From positions 182,501-246,500 of the forward strand of contig CM045739.1 in NCBI GenBank assembly GCA_024760905.1: 64,000 nucleotides of DNA, in the 5' to 3' direction. Each line of letters starts with the position of its first letter. Positions within the stretch are counted from its first letter, which is position 1. Positions 32,835-43,435 of this stretch are shown here, piece after piece. Source of the DNA: Plotosus lineatus (lineage: Eukaryota; Chordata; Actinopteri; Siluriformes; Plotosidae). The position numbers and the translations under genes were made by a program. Under the pieces are notes generated by a model. It made no database searches. It was given only the letters and a program-made list of their open reading frames with translations, and was not told the origin of the DNA.

Positions 32835-35270
32835 ATGATGCAGAGGAGGAAGGTGGACATACTGTGTGTTTGGGAGACCAGGTGGAACGGTAGCAAGGAT
32901 AGAAGCTTAGGAGCAGGGTTTAAGCTGTTTTATCATGGTGTGGGTGGTAAAAGAAATGGAGTAGGAGTCATCTTGAAGGAGGGGTTTGTCAGGAATGTTC
33001 TCGAAGTGAAAAGAGTGTCAGACGGAGCGATTAGTCTCAAGTGAGAAATTGAAAGCGTGATAATCAATTTTGTTAGTGTTGATGTCCCACAGAAAGGATG
33101 TGAATTAGAAGTGTAGAGATTATGGGGTGAGTTAGATGAAGTGATGCAGAGTACCCCCAGAAGTGAAAGAGTCGTCACTGGTGCAGATTTTAAATGGACA
33201 TGTTGGTGTAGGCAACAGAGGGGATGAAGGGATGGGCAGGTTTGGTATCCAGGACAGGAACAAAGTAGGACTTCCAGAAGAGACAGGAGCATAGGTTGAC
33301 TTATAAAAGCGGAGGTAGGAGCACGCAGGTAGGCTACATCTTGTGTAGACGATGTAATTTGAAGAAAATCGGTGACTGCAAAGTAGTAGTGGGGGAGAGT
33401 GTTGCCAGACAGCTGAGGATGGTGGTGTGCAAGATAACTTTGATGATGAGGAAGGTGTAGAAGGCAAATGGCAGAGCAGAAGAAGAAGCTGAAAAAGGAA
33501 GAGTATCGTGTTGTCTTCAAGGAGGAGTTGAAACAGGCTTTGGGTGGTCAGGAAGTGCTTCCAGATGACTAGACAACTACAGCTAATGTGAGCAGGGAGA
33601 TAGGTAGGAGAGTACTTGGTGTGTCATCTGGAAAGAAAGTAGAGAAAAAGATTGGTTGTGGAATGAGGAAGTGCATAAGTTTGTACAAAGGAAGAGGTTA
33701 GCTATGAAGAAGTGGGAAATTGAGAAGCCTGAAGAGAGTAAACAGGAGTACAGGGAGATGCAGCATAAGGCAAAGGTAGCGGTGTCAAAGGCCAAAGAGA
33801 AGACATATGATAAATTGTATGCTAGGTTGGACGGTAAGGATGGAGAAAATGATTTATAGAGGTTGGCACAGCAGAGAAATAGAGATGGGAAGGACATGCA
33901 GCAAGTTAGATGATTAAGGACAGAGAGGGAAATGTATTGACGGATGACAGAAGTGTGTTGGGAAGATGGAAAGACTACTTTGAAGAGCTGATGAATGAGG
34001 AAAATGAGAGAGAACAGAATAGAAGAGGTGACCATTGAGGCCCAAGAAGTAGCAAAGATTAGTAAGGGAGAAGTGAGGAGGACATTACAGAGGATGAAGA
34101 GTAGAAAGGCAGTTGGTCCTGGTGACATACCTATGGAGGTATGGAAGTGTCTAGGAGAGGTAGTAGTAGATTTTCTGACAAGAACATTCAACAAGGTCTT
34201 AGAGAGTGAGAGGATGCTGGAGGAATGGAGGAGAAGTGTGCTGATGTGCATTTTTAAGAGCAAGGGAGATGTGCAGAGTTGTGGCAACTACAGAGGGATA
34301 AAGTTAATGAGCCATATGATGAAGTTATGGGAAAGAATAAAGGAAACGAGATTAAGGGCAGAGATCAGCATTTGTGAACAACAGTTTGGTTTCATGCCAA
34401 GAAAGAGCACCACAGATGCAGTGTTTATTTTGAGGACATTAATAGAGAACTACAGAAAAGGTCAGAAGGAGCTGCATTGTGCCTTTATGGAACTGGAGAA
34501 AGCATATAACAGGGTGCCGAGAGAGAAACTGTGATATTGCATGAGGAAGTCTGGAGTAGCAGAGAAGTATTTTAGAGTGGCGCATGACATGTATGAGAGA
34601 TGAAAGACAGTGGTGAGGTGTGCTGTTGGCGTGACTGAATAGTTCAAGATGGAGGTGGGACTGCATCATGGATCAGCTCTGGGCCTCTTTTTGTTTGCTA
34701 TGGTGATGGACAGGCTGACAGATGAGGTTCGACAAGAATCTCGATGGACTATGATGTTTGCAGATGACATTGTGATCTGTACTGAGAGCAGAGAACAAGT
34801 GGAGGAAAATCTAGAGACATGGAGGTATGCCCTGGAAAAGAGAGAAATGAAGGTTAGCCTCAGTGAGACAGAATACATGTGTATGAACGAGAAAGACCCA
34901 AGAGGAACGGCGAGGTTACAGGGAGCAGAGATAAAGAAGGTGGAGGATTTTAAGTACTTAGGCTCAACAGTCCAGAGCAATGGAGAGTGTCAGCAAGAAT
35001 GAAGGGAATGAAAGGAAAAGTGTACAAGATGATGGTGAGGCAAGCGATGTTGTATGGTTCAGAAACAGTGGCATCAAGGAAAAGATAGGGGGCAGAGCTG
35101 GAGGTAGTAGAAATAAAAATGTTAAGGTTCTCTTTGGGAGTAACGAGGATGGATAGGATCAGGAATGAGTACATCAGAGGGACAGCACATGTAAGAGGTT
35201 TTGGACACAAAGTCAAAGAGGCAAGATTGAGATGGTTTGAACATGTAAAGAGGAGGGATAGTGAATATAT
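32835..35270 (+). pseudogene. RTE endonuclease-RT, broken
   Basis: Endonuclease start at 32835 (MMQRRKVDILCVWETRWNGSKDRSLG, family ETRW) and GVGVILKEGFVRNVLEVKR. A stop follows at 33044 and several shifts break the rest of the endonuclease. RT: 33995-34534 with SRKAVGPGDIPMEVWK, FGFMPRKSTTDAVF and the palm start; a stop at about 34534. The frame 34649-35002 holds MMFADDIVICTE with intact catalytic Asp pair. In this copy the KTEYMC-type junction is still in frame (ETEYMCMNEKDPRG), unlike the two copies at 25195 and 37980. Confidence 0.82.
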
Positions 35271-35886
35271 GTGAGGTGCAACCGAAAGTAGGCGCTTGTC
35301 GCACAGACCACTTTTGAGATAAAGGCCAGAAAAGTAAAAATGGTCCATTTTTATCGAAATTCGGATTTTTGCATAAACTATTAAAACAAGTATTTAACTA
35401 TCACTTGCTCACGTGAAATTGAAAAAAACTGACTAAAAATCTCTTTTCTTTTCCATTTTTCTGATGAGTACCCTCATAAAACTAGATAAAAACAGTAGAA
35501 AACTTACTGGTTTTTGTTGCAATTATTCATCGAGTTCGGTACAAGACACACTATAATCCATACACCAGAAGAATGGTCGGAAAGTAGTCTTTCCATTTTG
35601 GATACTGTTTTGACAGTAAAATGCTGTTTCAGTGAATAAAATAAAAGCTATAAAAACGATATACTCGTAAACAATGCAGGCTAGTTGCGAAGGAAGATCT
35701 GAAATGAGCACACTGATTGGTCAGCTCGGGCTTGCACACGCTCAGTGCTCGTCACACATTAACTTCCTGTTTACTTCCGGACTCTAGTATATCGCATGCC
35801 GAACTTATCTCTGACTTTCTCTTCAATAACAGTAAGTTTATTTATAAGATTGTGAATACACATAATTTCTGGAAAAGGAGAGTGAA

Positions 35887-35934
35887 ATGTCATCTGTGAT
35901 GTCTAGCGGCATTGATAGAGATGTTAAATTCAAC
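35887..35934 (+). CDS. Candidate first exon of the unclassified transposon
   Basis: ATG at 35887 encodes MSSVMSSGIDRDVKFN and is followed immediately by a good donor, gtgaga, at 35935. Phase 0, which fits the acceptor at 36018-36019. Function unknown. Support is only splice-site and frame agreement. Confidence 0.4.
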
Positions 35935-36019
35935 GTGAGAATTCTGCTTTCAAGATTGTTTCTCTCTCTCGCTCTCTCTCTATCTCTCTCACACACACAC
36001 ATGCACAGTGTGCAAACAG

Positions 36020-36175
36020 TTAAATGAGCAGCATCCTGATGAACTTGTGCAATTTGAATTGAAGAAAATATATGCATGGGTGGGTCTACAAAATGTGAAA
36101 AAAGTAGTGCCTGAAGTGAGTGGGGCAAATGAGTGGAAATGGTGCGATAGATGCAAAAATGAGCAGTCACTCTTG
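36020..36175 (+). CDS. Candidate second exon of the unclassified transposon
   Basis: Fifty-two codons with no stop, from LNEQHPDELVQFELKK to CKNEQSLL. Acceptor tgcaaacag and weak donor gtttct. It contains KIYAWVGLQNVKK and a CDRC pair close to EWKW, which could be half of a zinc-binding site; the partner cysteines are not in this exon. Upstream is a CT/CA tract and downstream a GT tract of 54 nt. I do not recognise the family. It could also be a fragment of a larger transposase. Confidence 0.42.
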
Positions 36176-36176
36176 G

Positions 36177-36179
<3 letters not shown>

Positions 36180-36233
<54 letters not shown>
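36180..36233. repeat. (GT)27 tract
   Basis: Follows the candidate exon by four nt; complementary to the CA part of the tract at 35990-36000, though that CA run is short. Confidence 0.95.
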
Positions 36234-36236
<3 letters not shown>

Positions 36237-36559
36237 ATACCTCAGGTCTGCTGGAACTGCTGGAATATTAAGAAAAATACATGATTCCATTGCAATTCAG
36301 TCAAAGAAAATCCTATATCAGTATTATGTACTTTAGAAACTTAATATGAGTATTGTATGAGTATTGGTATTTTTCTCTGCATGCAAAAGTCGATTATGGA
36401 TTTTTTTTTTTTGATTATTTGATTTGCGTGTAATCTTGTCTGGACTGGACATGCTGGATCGTGGGTTGTTTAGTGTTGTATGAAAATTGGTCAAGACCTG
36501 AAAAATACTTAAATGTTTCATACCTTTTACATATAAACAAACTGATGATGACTATGCCA

Positions 36560-38646
36560 AAATGCAGCCATGAGGTGGGGGGGCACTAACCAGTGTCTCT
36601 CCCCCTCATGCCGGTCCCAAGCCCGGAGAACTGCAGAGGGTTGTGTCAGGAAGGGAATCCGACGTAAAACCAATGCCAAACTTTATGCAGAAGTATTACC
36701 CCCATACCGGATCGGTCGAGGCCCGGGTTAACAACGACCGCCATCAGTGCTGTCAATCAACAGGGTGCTGATGGAAATTGGACTACTGTTGGTCGAAGAC
36801 GTCGAAGAAGGAGAGGTGGGAGGCGTGTCCATAGGCAGAAAGAGAAGAGGAAAGGCATGAGTGTAGGACTGAGAGTGGGGACTTTGAATGTTGGAACTAT
36901 GCAAAGAAAATGTAGAGAGCTGGCTGACATGATGCAGAGGAGGAAGGTGGACATACTGTGTTCAGGAGACCAGGTGGAAAGGTAGCAAAGCTAAAAGCTT
37001 AGGAGCAGGGTTTAAGCTATTTTATCATGGTGTGGATGGGAAGAGAAATGGAGTAGGAGTCATCTTGAAGGAGGGGTTTGTCAGGAATGTTCTAAAAGTG
37101 AAAAGAGTGTCAGACAGAGTGATGAATCTCAAGTTAGAAATTGAAGGTGTAATGCTCTGAGAAGTGTAATGAACTGAGAAGGGCACTGAAGAGGATGAAG
37201 AATGGAAAGGCAGTTGGTCCTGATGATATACCTGTGGAAGTATGGAAGTGTCTAGGAGAGGTAGCAGTAGATTTTCTGACAAGAACATTCAACAAGGTCC
37301 TAGAGAGTGAGCAGATGCCAGAGGAGTGGAGGAGAAGTGTGCTGGTGCCCATTTTTAAGAACAAGGGAGACGTGCAGAGTTGCGGCACCTACAGAGTGAT
37401 AAAGTTGATGAGCCATACGATGAAGTTATGGGAAAGAATAGTGGAAGCTAGACTAAGGGCAGAGGTCAGCATTTGTGAACAGCAGTTTGGTTTCATGCCA
37501 AGAAAGAGCACCACAGATGCAATGTTTGCTTTGAGGATGTTAATAGAGAAGTACAGAGAAGGTCAGAGGGAACTGCATTGTGCCTTTGTGGATCTGGAAA
37601 AAGCATATGACAGGGTGCCAAGAGAAGAACTGTGGTATTGCATGAGGAAGTCTGGAGTGGCAGAGAAGTATGTTAGAGTGGTGCAGGACATGTATGAGAG
37701 ATGTAAGACAGTGGTGAGGTGTGCTGTCGGTGTGACCGACGAATTCAAGGTGGAGGTGGGACTGCATCAAGGGTCAGCTCTGAGCCCCTTCTTGTTTGCT
37801 ATGGTGATGGACAGGCTGACAGACGAGGTGAGACAAGAATCTCCATGGACTATGATGTTTGCAGATGACATTGTGATCTGTAGTGAGAGCAGAGAACAAG
37901 TGCAGGAAAATCTAGAGAGGTGGAGGTGTGCCCTGGAAAGGAGAGGAATGAAGGTTAGCCTCAGAAAATCAGAATACGTGTGTGAATGAGAAGGACCCAG
38001 GAGGAACGGTGATGTTACAGGGAGCAGAGATAACGAAGATGGAGGATTTTAAGTACTTAGGCTCAACATTCCAGAGCAATGGAGAGTGTGGAAAAGAGGT
38101 GAAGAAGCGTGTGCAGGCAGGCTGGAATGGTTGGAGAAAAGTGTCCGGTGTGATGTGCGATAGGAGAGTGTCAGCAAGAATGAAGGGAAAAGTGTACAAG
38201 ACGGTGGTGAGGCCAGCGATGTCGTATGGCTTAGAAACAGTGGCACTGAGGAAAAGGCAGGAGGCAGAGCTGGAGGTAGCGGAGATGAAAATGTTGAGGT
38301 TTTCTCTGGGAGTAACGAGGATGGATAGGATCAGAAATGAGTATATCAGAGGGACAGCCCATGTAAGATGTTTTGGAGACAAAGTCAGAGAGGCTAGATT
38401 GAGATGGTGTGGACATGTACAGAGGAGGGATAGTGAGTATGTTGGCAGTAGGATGCTGAGGTTGGAACTACGAGGCAGAAGGCCTCGAGGAAGACCAAAG
38501 AAGAGATTTATGGATGTGGTGAAGGAAGACATGAAGGTCGTTGGAGTCAGAAAAGAAGATGCAGAGGACAGGGTGAGATGGAGGCGGATGATTTGCTGTG
38601 GCGACCCCTGAAGGGAGCAGCCGAAAGGAAAAGAAGAAGAAGAAGA
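36560..38646 (+). mobile_element. RTE LINE copy inside the unclassified transposon
   Basis: Flanked by a 17-bp duplication, tgatgatgactatgcca, at 36543-36559 and 38647-38663. Includes the family 5' end (aatgcagccatgaggtgg) and 5' UTR (ggatcggtcgaggcccgggt near 36708), and the (AAG)n tail at about 38632-38646. Most of the endonuclease is deleted at about 37145-37170, so the copy is 2.09 kb. Confidence 0.92.
37195..38611 (+). pseudogene. RTE reverse transcriptase, one frameshift
   Basis: The frame 37195-37989 is 264 residues of RT without a stop: GPDDIPVEVWKCLGE, CGTYRVIKLMSHTMK, FGFMPRKSTTDAMF, FVDLEKAYDRVPREEL, VGLHQGSALSPFLFAMVMD and the intact catalytic MMFADDIVICSE. At about 37977 a two-nt loss in the GT-rich acgtgtgtgaatg shifts frame. 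The second frame, 37982-38611, continues MNEKDPGGTV to the C-terminal GRRPRGRPKKRFMDVVKED and DRVRWRRMICCGDP. Best preserved RT core of this family in the window, but it lacks an endonuclease. Confidence 0.9.
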
Positions 38647-38648
38647 TG

Positions 38649-39059
38649 ATGATGACTATGCCAGCTGTGTTGATGAAGATTTTGATTTTGATGTTGATGA
38701 AGAAGAGGCATCTGGTAATAAAAGTGTGATGACTGGTGTTTGTGAAGATGTGTTCTTATCTGCTGAGCAGGATATAGATGAATATGATGATGCTGAGCGC
38801 AGAGTTGATGAAGCTTACTTGTACAAAGAGATCAGAGTTTTGTTATACAGTTTTCTTATATATCTTCTTCTTTTCCTTTCAGCTGTTCCCTTCAGGGGTC
38901 GCCACAGCAAATGATCTGCCTCCATCTCTCCCTATCCTCTGCATCTTCTACTCTTACTCCAACGACCTTCATGTCCGCCTTCACTGCATCCATAAATCTT
39001 CTTTAAAAAAAAACAGTTTTCTTATATATAGTTTTCTTAATTTCAGTGTGATTGTTTGA
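38649..39059 (+). CDS. Acidic C-terminal frame of the unclassified transposon, LINE-interrupted
   Basis: Frame from DDDYASCVDEDFDFDVDEEE through SAEQDIDEYDDAERRVDEAYL to RVLLYSFLIY, interrupted by a 166-nt insertion (LINE fragment plus duplication, 38864-39029). With that removed it continues a few residues to TGA at 39057. Strongly acidic, unlike the basic DNA-binding parts of most transposases. Upstream splice partner is uncertain. Unknown function. Confidence 0.4.
38864..39013 (-). mobile_element. Short RTE 3' fragment with exact duplication
   Basis: Inserted between a 16-bp duplication, cagttttcttatatat, at 38848-38863 and 39014-39029. Minus orientation with the cttcttctt tail first and the family 3' end ctgtggcgacccctgaag reversed; 5'-truncated to 150 nt. 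Confidence 0.92.
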
Positions 39060-39540
39060 ACCTGACAGTGTTTTTTTTTCAATCAGTATCATTTGAAGGC
39101 ATTTGAATCTTTATATAATAGTCAAAAAGATACATACTGATCTTATTGGAATAAATAGAAATGAAAAAAAAAATTGTAGGTTTTTTTTTTGTTAATTTTG
39201 GGGCTTACTACAGTGACTGATGGGTTTAAAAAGGGCCTGTCAGATTAAAATGAGGATGAGTTCTCTTATCATCTCTTCATAAAACTCTTCCTAGACATGT
39301 TTTCGAAAAGTTTATATGGCTGAAGTGCATAAAAATGTTTGGTGGCTGAGGACTAATGATCTTGGAAGAAGTGCACTCTTTGTGCTGATTTTTCTCTGAA
39401 ATGTCTTTTGAAATTTTTAGTTGAATGCTGACACAAGAAATGGCATAACTCAGTCAGTTTTCAAGGTATTGACAAAATTTTTTCTGCATTTTGCAGCTTT
39501 GGGCCTCCTCCATCTGACTGTGTAAAAAAAATCTCATTTT
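39030..39540 (+). other. 3' untranslated part of the unclassified transposon
   Basis: AT-rich, several T and A runs, polyadenylation-like aataaa near 39152. No frame. Confidence 0.45.
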
Positions 39541-39632
39541 TCATATTTGGACTCAAGAGCCTACTTTCGGTGGAGTGGCTCACATATTGGTAGTAGGATG
39601 CTGAGGTTGAAACTACCAGGCAGAAGGCCTCG

Positions 39633-39840
39633 TGCTTTTAGGTCTTAAAGCAAGGTGATCTCACCAAGATGGCCCCACTTCAGAATTGAAACACTAATGT
39701 CCAATCTAGTATTTTTTTTTTTCCTTTATTTTGATGATCAGTGATTAGTGGAAACAGGTGGAAGGTGTAACTACTGTTTGGTTGAAGTGAAAACCTGCAC
39801 CCACACCGACCCTTTGTGGATAAGATTGGAGACCCCTGGC
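39633..39840 (-). mobile_element. hAT-type non-autonomous fragment
   Basis: Reverse orientation: ends at 39835 with the complement of caggggtctccaatc and has gtgggtgcaggttttcac, typical of fish hAT MITEs. The left end is eroded. It separates ggcctcg from ggccaagagg in the RTE, a possible degenerate 8-bp duplication. Confidence 0.55.
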
Positions 39841-39975
39841 CAAGAGGAAGACCAAAGAGGACATTTATGGATGTGGTGAAGGAGGGCAGAAGAAGATGCA
39901 GAGGATAGGGTGAGATGGAGACAGATGATTTGCTCTGGCAAACCCTGAAGTGAACAGCTAAAAGGCAAAGAAGAT

Positions 39976-40298
39976 GAAGAAAACCAGCAACAGGATTCCA
40001 CGTACCCAAAACTCTGTGATGCTCATAAAATCTAGAATCTATGGTTAAATCCCACAGAAAAGCTATGAAGATCAAATTGACTGAAAAATGAATGCAGGTT
40101 TTGAAAGTAAGAACTCAGAACATACAGTACATCGCAGCATACTGTGTTTAGGGATATACAGCTGCAGCTTACACAAAGTGCCTGTTCTGACCCCTGTTCA
40201 CCATCAAAACACCTAAAATGGACAGGTGAGCATCAGAACCGACCATGAGGTGATAGAAGATGGAAGAAGGTGGTCTGGTCTGAGAAATCATGTAGATG

Positions 40299-40339
<41 letters not shown>

Positions 40340-40498
40340 CTTCATGGTATCGGTGTTCACTAATGAGAGTGTCCTTCTTCAGCAGTACAATACACTTTCA
40401 CACAATGCAGCCAATGTTCAAAAACGGTTTGAAGAACATAACAGAATTCAAGATTTTGACTCCACCTCTCAATTCTTTAAGTCTTGATCCCATAAGGT
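39976..40498. other. Kinase intron with weak repeat similarity and (GT)n
   Basis: About 40135-40285 reads, in reverse, like a dispersed fish repeat (gctcacctgtccattttagg), but I cannot name it. A (GT)19 tract lies at 40300-40338. No gene. Confidence 0.35.
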
Positions 40499-40978
40499 AG
40501 GGGTCCCCAACTACCGGGCCCCAGACTGGTACCGGTCCGTGGATCACTTGGTACCCGGCCACAAAGAATGAATAATCGTGATTAAAATATATATAAAAAT
40601 ATGTTTTTGCTTCCAGGTGTCTTATTTTGATTATTTTGAAAGACAAGCACTTCCGCCCTTGCCTAAGTTCCGCACTTGACTCTTTGGCACGTATTTATCC
40701 TGCATCAGCAATGCAAGCCAGCCTTTGCAAAATAAGCCAGAAACAGAGTTCCCTGAAGAGTATTTTGGAAACGGTTAATGGGATAACAATGAGATAGCAG
40801 AAGGATCACAGACTGCCTGCAAAAAGAAAGCTGCATTTAAAAGAAAATACCAAGATTCCGACCCGAGTTACAGGTGCAGCGCAACAGGTGATTGTTTATA
40901 TTATTAGCAACCTATGCCCCCGCTAGTCTACTGTAGTGTTGACCGGTCTGCAGTGATAAAAAGGGTGAAGACCACTGC
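40499..40978 (+). mobile_element. hAT-derived element, about 480 bp
   Basis: Flanked by the 8-bp duplication cataaggt at 40491-40498 and 40979-40986. Ends: aggggtccccaac and the complement of gtgaagaccactgc. Inside near 40838 is a short KRKYQDSDPSY-like frame of the ZBED hAT N-terminus; the catalytic domain is missing. Confidence 0.8.
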
Positions 40979-41095
40979 CATAAGGTGTTTGTAAAGACAT
41001 GTAGGACAGCCAGATAGCCAAGTATCATCTATGGAGGCACCACTTCACAATGTACCAAAATTAAAGGAGCTGCAATTAACATCTTGGTGAAGATA

Positions 41096-41097
<2 letters not shown>

Positions 41098-41146
<49 letters not shown>
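41098..41146. repeat. (CA)n tract
   Basis: CA dinucleotides in the kinase intron, about 300 nt beyond the donor of the exon at 41446. Confidence 0.95.
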
Positions 41147-41149
<3 letters not shown>

Positions 41150-41378
41150 ACACACTCTCGCATGCACACACACATACTCCTTTTGAAACCACACACCTTC
41201 AGTTAGCATACAATCACCTACAAATACCACACACACCTTCACACCTTCAGAGGTTAAGTATTAGTCTATTTTGACATGTCAGAGCTGTTTCAGTGGTAGA
41301 CACATCAGAGCTGTTTCAACAACAATGGGGGATCAAAACAATATTGTATGTAGGTTGTATTAATGTTGTGGCTGATGG

Positions 41379-41380
<2 letters not shown>

Positions 41381-41416
<36 letters not shown>

Positions 41417-41421
41417 TGTGT
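41381..41421. repeat. (GT)n tract, 24 nt past kinase donor
   Basis: (CA)n in the transcript, with one interruption at 41410. Complementary to the tract at 41556-41609 across the exon. Confidence 0.95.
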
Positions 41422-41445
41422 ACACATGTCAGCACTGATACTCAC

Positions 41446-41540
41446 CACATATTCAAAGACAAGTGTGAGTGTTTCCTTAGTATGTATGATGTCATGTAGC
41501 AGGACAATATTTGCATGTTTTAGTCCCTTCAACAGAGATG
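41446..41540 (-). CDS. cdk14: CDK14-like kinase exon (helix C to hinge)
   Basis: This 95-nt exon has borders ttttcag|CA and TATGTG|gtgagt. The first two bases complete an Ala codon begun in the exon at 47537-47616, giving the PFTAIREA join. Then [30 protein letters not shown]: strands 4 and 5 and the hinge of the kinase N-lobe. It ends in phase 0, matching the next exon (32221-32283). The wording [16 protein letters not shown] is as in CDK14. The intron on its 3' side is about 9.2 kb and carries several transposons. Confidence 0.88.
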
Positions 41541-41554
41541 CTGAAAACATATAT

Positions 41555-41555
<1 letters not shown>

Positions 41556-41609
<54 letters not shown>
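41556..41609. repeat. (CA)27 tract near kinase acceptor
   Basis: (UG)27 in the transcript, 15 nt upstream of the acceptor. Confidence 0.95.
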
Positions 41610-41615
<6 letters not shown>

Positions 41616-41772
41616 TGATTTATTATTGCTTTTATTATAATAAATACAAATATTTTAAGCAATAAGGTAAAAGGTTTAAAAAATGAGGTAATTTTCTCCA
41701 AAGTGAACAGGTACAGAGGTGTAAACAGGTAAGGAAAAGGAAAAAGCAGGTAGAGAGATTAGGTGAACAGGT

Positions 41773-41850
41773 AGATTTACATTTAGGTTCACAGCATTTA
41801 GCAGACATCTTATCCAAAGCGACTTACAGAAGCGTTAAAGACACTATCAG
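41773..41850 (+). repeat. Dispersed fish repeat core
   Basis: Contains catttagcagacatcttatc and aagcgacttacag, a phrase widespread in teleost genomes. Borders and class not determined. Confidence 0.45.
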
Positions 41851-42020
41851 TGAATATATTCATATACTGGTTTGCTAGAACCAAGGATCCCAGTGAGGTT
41901 TAGAAAAAATAGAGGAAACGGGTTTACAAATAGAGGAAATTAAATATTTCAGCTGGGGGTCATGGGGGCCACAGGTCCCCTTGCGGGTTACAGAGACAGA
42001 TCATACCCTAACTGAAGTGT

Positions 42021-43375
42021 TCAGTTCTTGACAGGGGTGACCCATTCACCAGCACGGGCATATTCCCAAGCTGTCTGGTTGGGCTTGATAGAGTAGTTGT
42101 GTCTTGGATACATTGATCTTAAGGCCAAACAAGTGGGATGCCTCGTAGAAGAAGTCAATAATTTCATGGATGTCATGTGCGTTCGTTCCAACCAAAGCAG
42201 AATCATCGCCGTAAAGTAGTTCTCTCACACATATTTCTATAGTTTTTGTGGAGGCTCTCAGTCTCCCAAGGTTGAAAAGCTTGCCATCTGATCATGTCTT
42301 CAAGTAAAGCCCTTTGTTGGTGTTGTGCGCAATAGTTTCTAAAACTGCTGCTAGGTATATTGTGAAGCGAATCGGCAAAAAAACATAACCTTGTTTTACT
42401 CTGTGATTGATGGTAAAGGCATCACTGATGTTTCCACCGATCGATACCTTTCCAGACATGCCTTCATGGAAGCTTTTGATGATGTTTATAACTTTGCCAG
42501 GGCAGCCATATAGTTTCAGCACCTTCCAAAGTGTCTCTCTATCCAGTGTCAAAGGCCTTCGAGAAATCTTCAAAGGCCACATATAGTGCTTGGAGTTGTT
42601 CGATGACTTTTTCTTGGAGCTGTCGAAGAGTGAAGAACATGTCTATAGTTGACCTGTTTGCTCAGAAATCACACTGGCTCTCTGAAAGCACCTCCTCCAA
42701 GATCTTAATGTGGTTAAGGATAATTTTAGCCAAAACCTTACCTGCTATTGACAATAGCGAGATGCCACAGTGGTTACCACATTCACTTCTCAGACCCTTC
42801 TTCTTGTAGATGATTACTATGATTGTATCCTTAAAATCTTGAGGGACGCTCTAGTTCATCAAGTAAGTATTGAACAACCAAAGTAGTTCGTGCTTCAAGA
42901 ACTGACCACCAATCTTCCACAGATCTGCAGGGATTCTGTCTTGGCCAGGAGCCCTGCCAAACCTTGCACTATTCAGTGCTTTCCCTAACTCTATGGCTGT
43001 GATCGGATCAGAGAGCTCTTCCCTTGTTTCCCTCTGCTGAATCAAGCTGCAAGCATTAGGGTCTGCTGATCCCTGTTGGTTGAGGAGATCGCCAAAGTGT
43101 TCCTTCCATCTTGCCCTGATTTCTTCCAGGTTTGTATGGAGTTGGTTACAATCTGCACTCTTCACTGGAGCTATGGCATTACTTCTTGGTCTGTAGATCA
43201 ATCCTTGGAAGAGGCAACGTGAGTCATTCTTGTCCACCATCTCTTGTAGTTCTGCTGCTTTCTTGCTCCACCACATGTCCTTCCTAGCTCTGATTTCTCT
43301 CTGTACTCTGGCATTTACACATTTGAAGGTAGTCTCTGTGGATCTTAAGTTTCGTCTGAGGTGTTTGTTGTACAC
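42021..43375 (-). pseudogene. LINE reverse transcriptase (minus)
   Basis: Frame 43375-42851: linker and RT start (ELGKALNSARFGRAPGQDRIPADLWK). Frame 42582-42292: RLTLDRETLWKVLKLYG-like palm, HRVKQGYVFLPIRF in place of the usual GVRQGC, so this motif has decayed. Frame 42228-42046: ELLYGDDSALVGT with an intact YGDD catalytic pair, and INVSKTQLLYQ. Stops and shifts between frames. Confidence 0.72.
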
Positions 43376-43435
43376 TTTCTGCTTTTCTTGGAGAAGGCTC
43401 TGGATAATTTCCTCATTCTCTCGGAACCAATCAGG

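Larger units (their letters stand above)
35271..39583 (+). mobile_element. Unclassified TIR DNA transposon, about 2 kb plus nested LINEs
   Basis: Splits the RTE copy exactly. Ends are inverted counterparts: gtgaggtgcaaccgaaagta at 35271 and the reverse of gtgagccactccaccgaaag at about 39564-39583; both continue agtaggc. The target shows either ATAT (35267-35270 and 39584-39587) or a TA duplication, depending on where the end is set. Without the two RTE insertions the element is about 2.06 kb. It contains exon-like frames on the plus strand and a polyadenylation-like aataaa near 39150. I do not recognise the superfamily. Confidence 0.65.
32498..39975 (+). mobile_element. RTE LINE copy with 5' UTR, split twice
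   Basis: One RTE insertion, now in three pieces: 32498-35270, 39588-39632 and 39841-39975. The 5' UTR has ttgtgtcaggaagggcatcc at about 32548 and ggatcggtcgaggtctgggt near 32620. The break after gatagtgaatatat at 35270 resumes in the same sentence at 39588 (tggtagtaggatgctgagg). The second break is by a hAT-type fragment. The 3' end (gatttgctctggc..ccctgaag) is at about 39930-39975 with an eroded tail. Confidence 0.82.
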
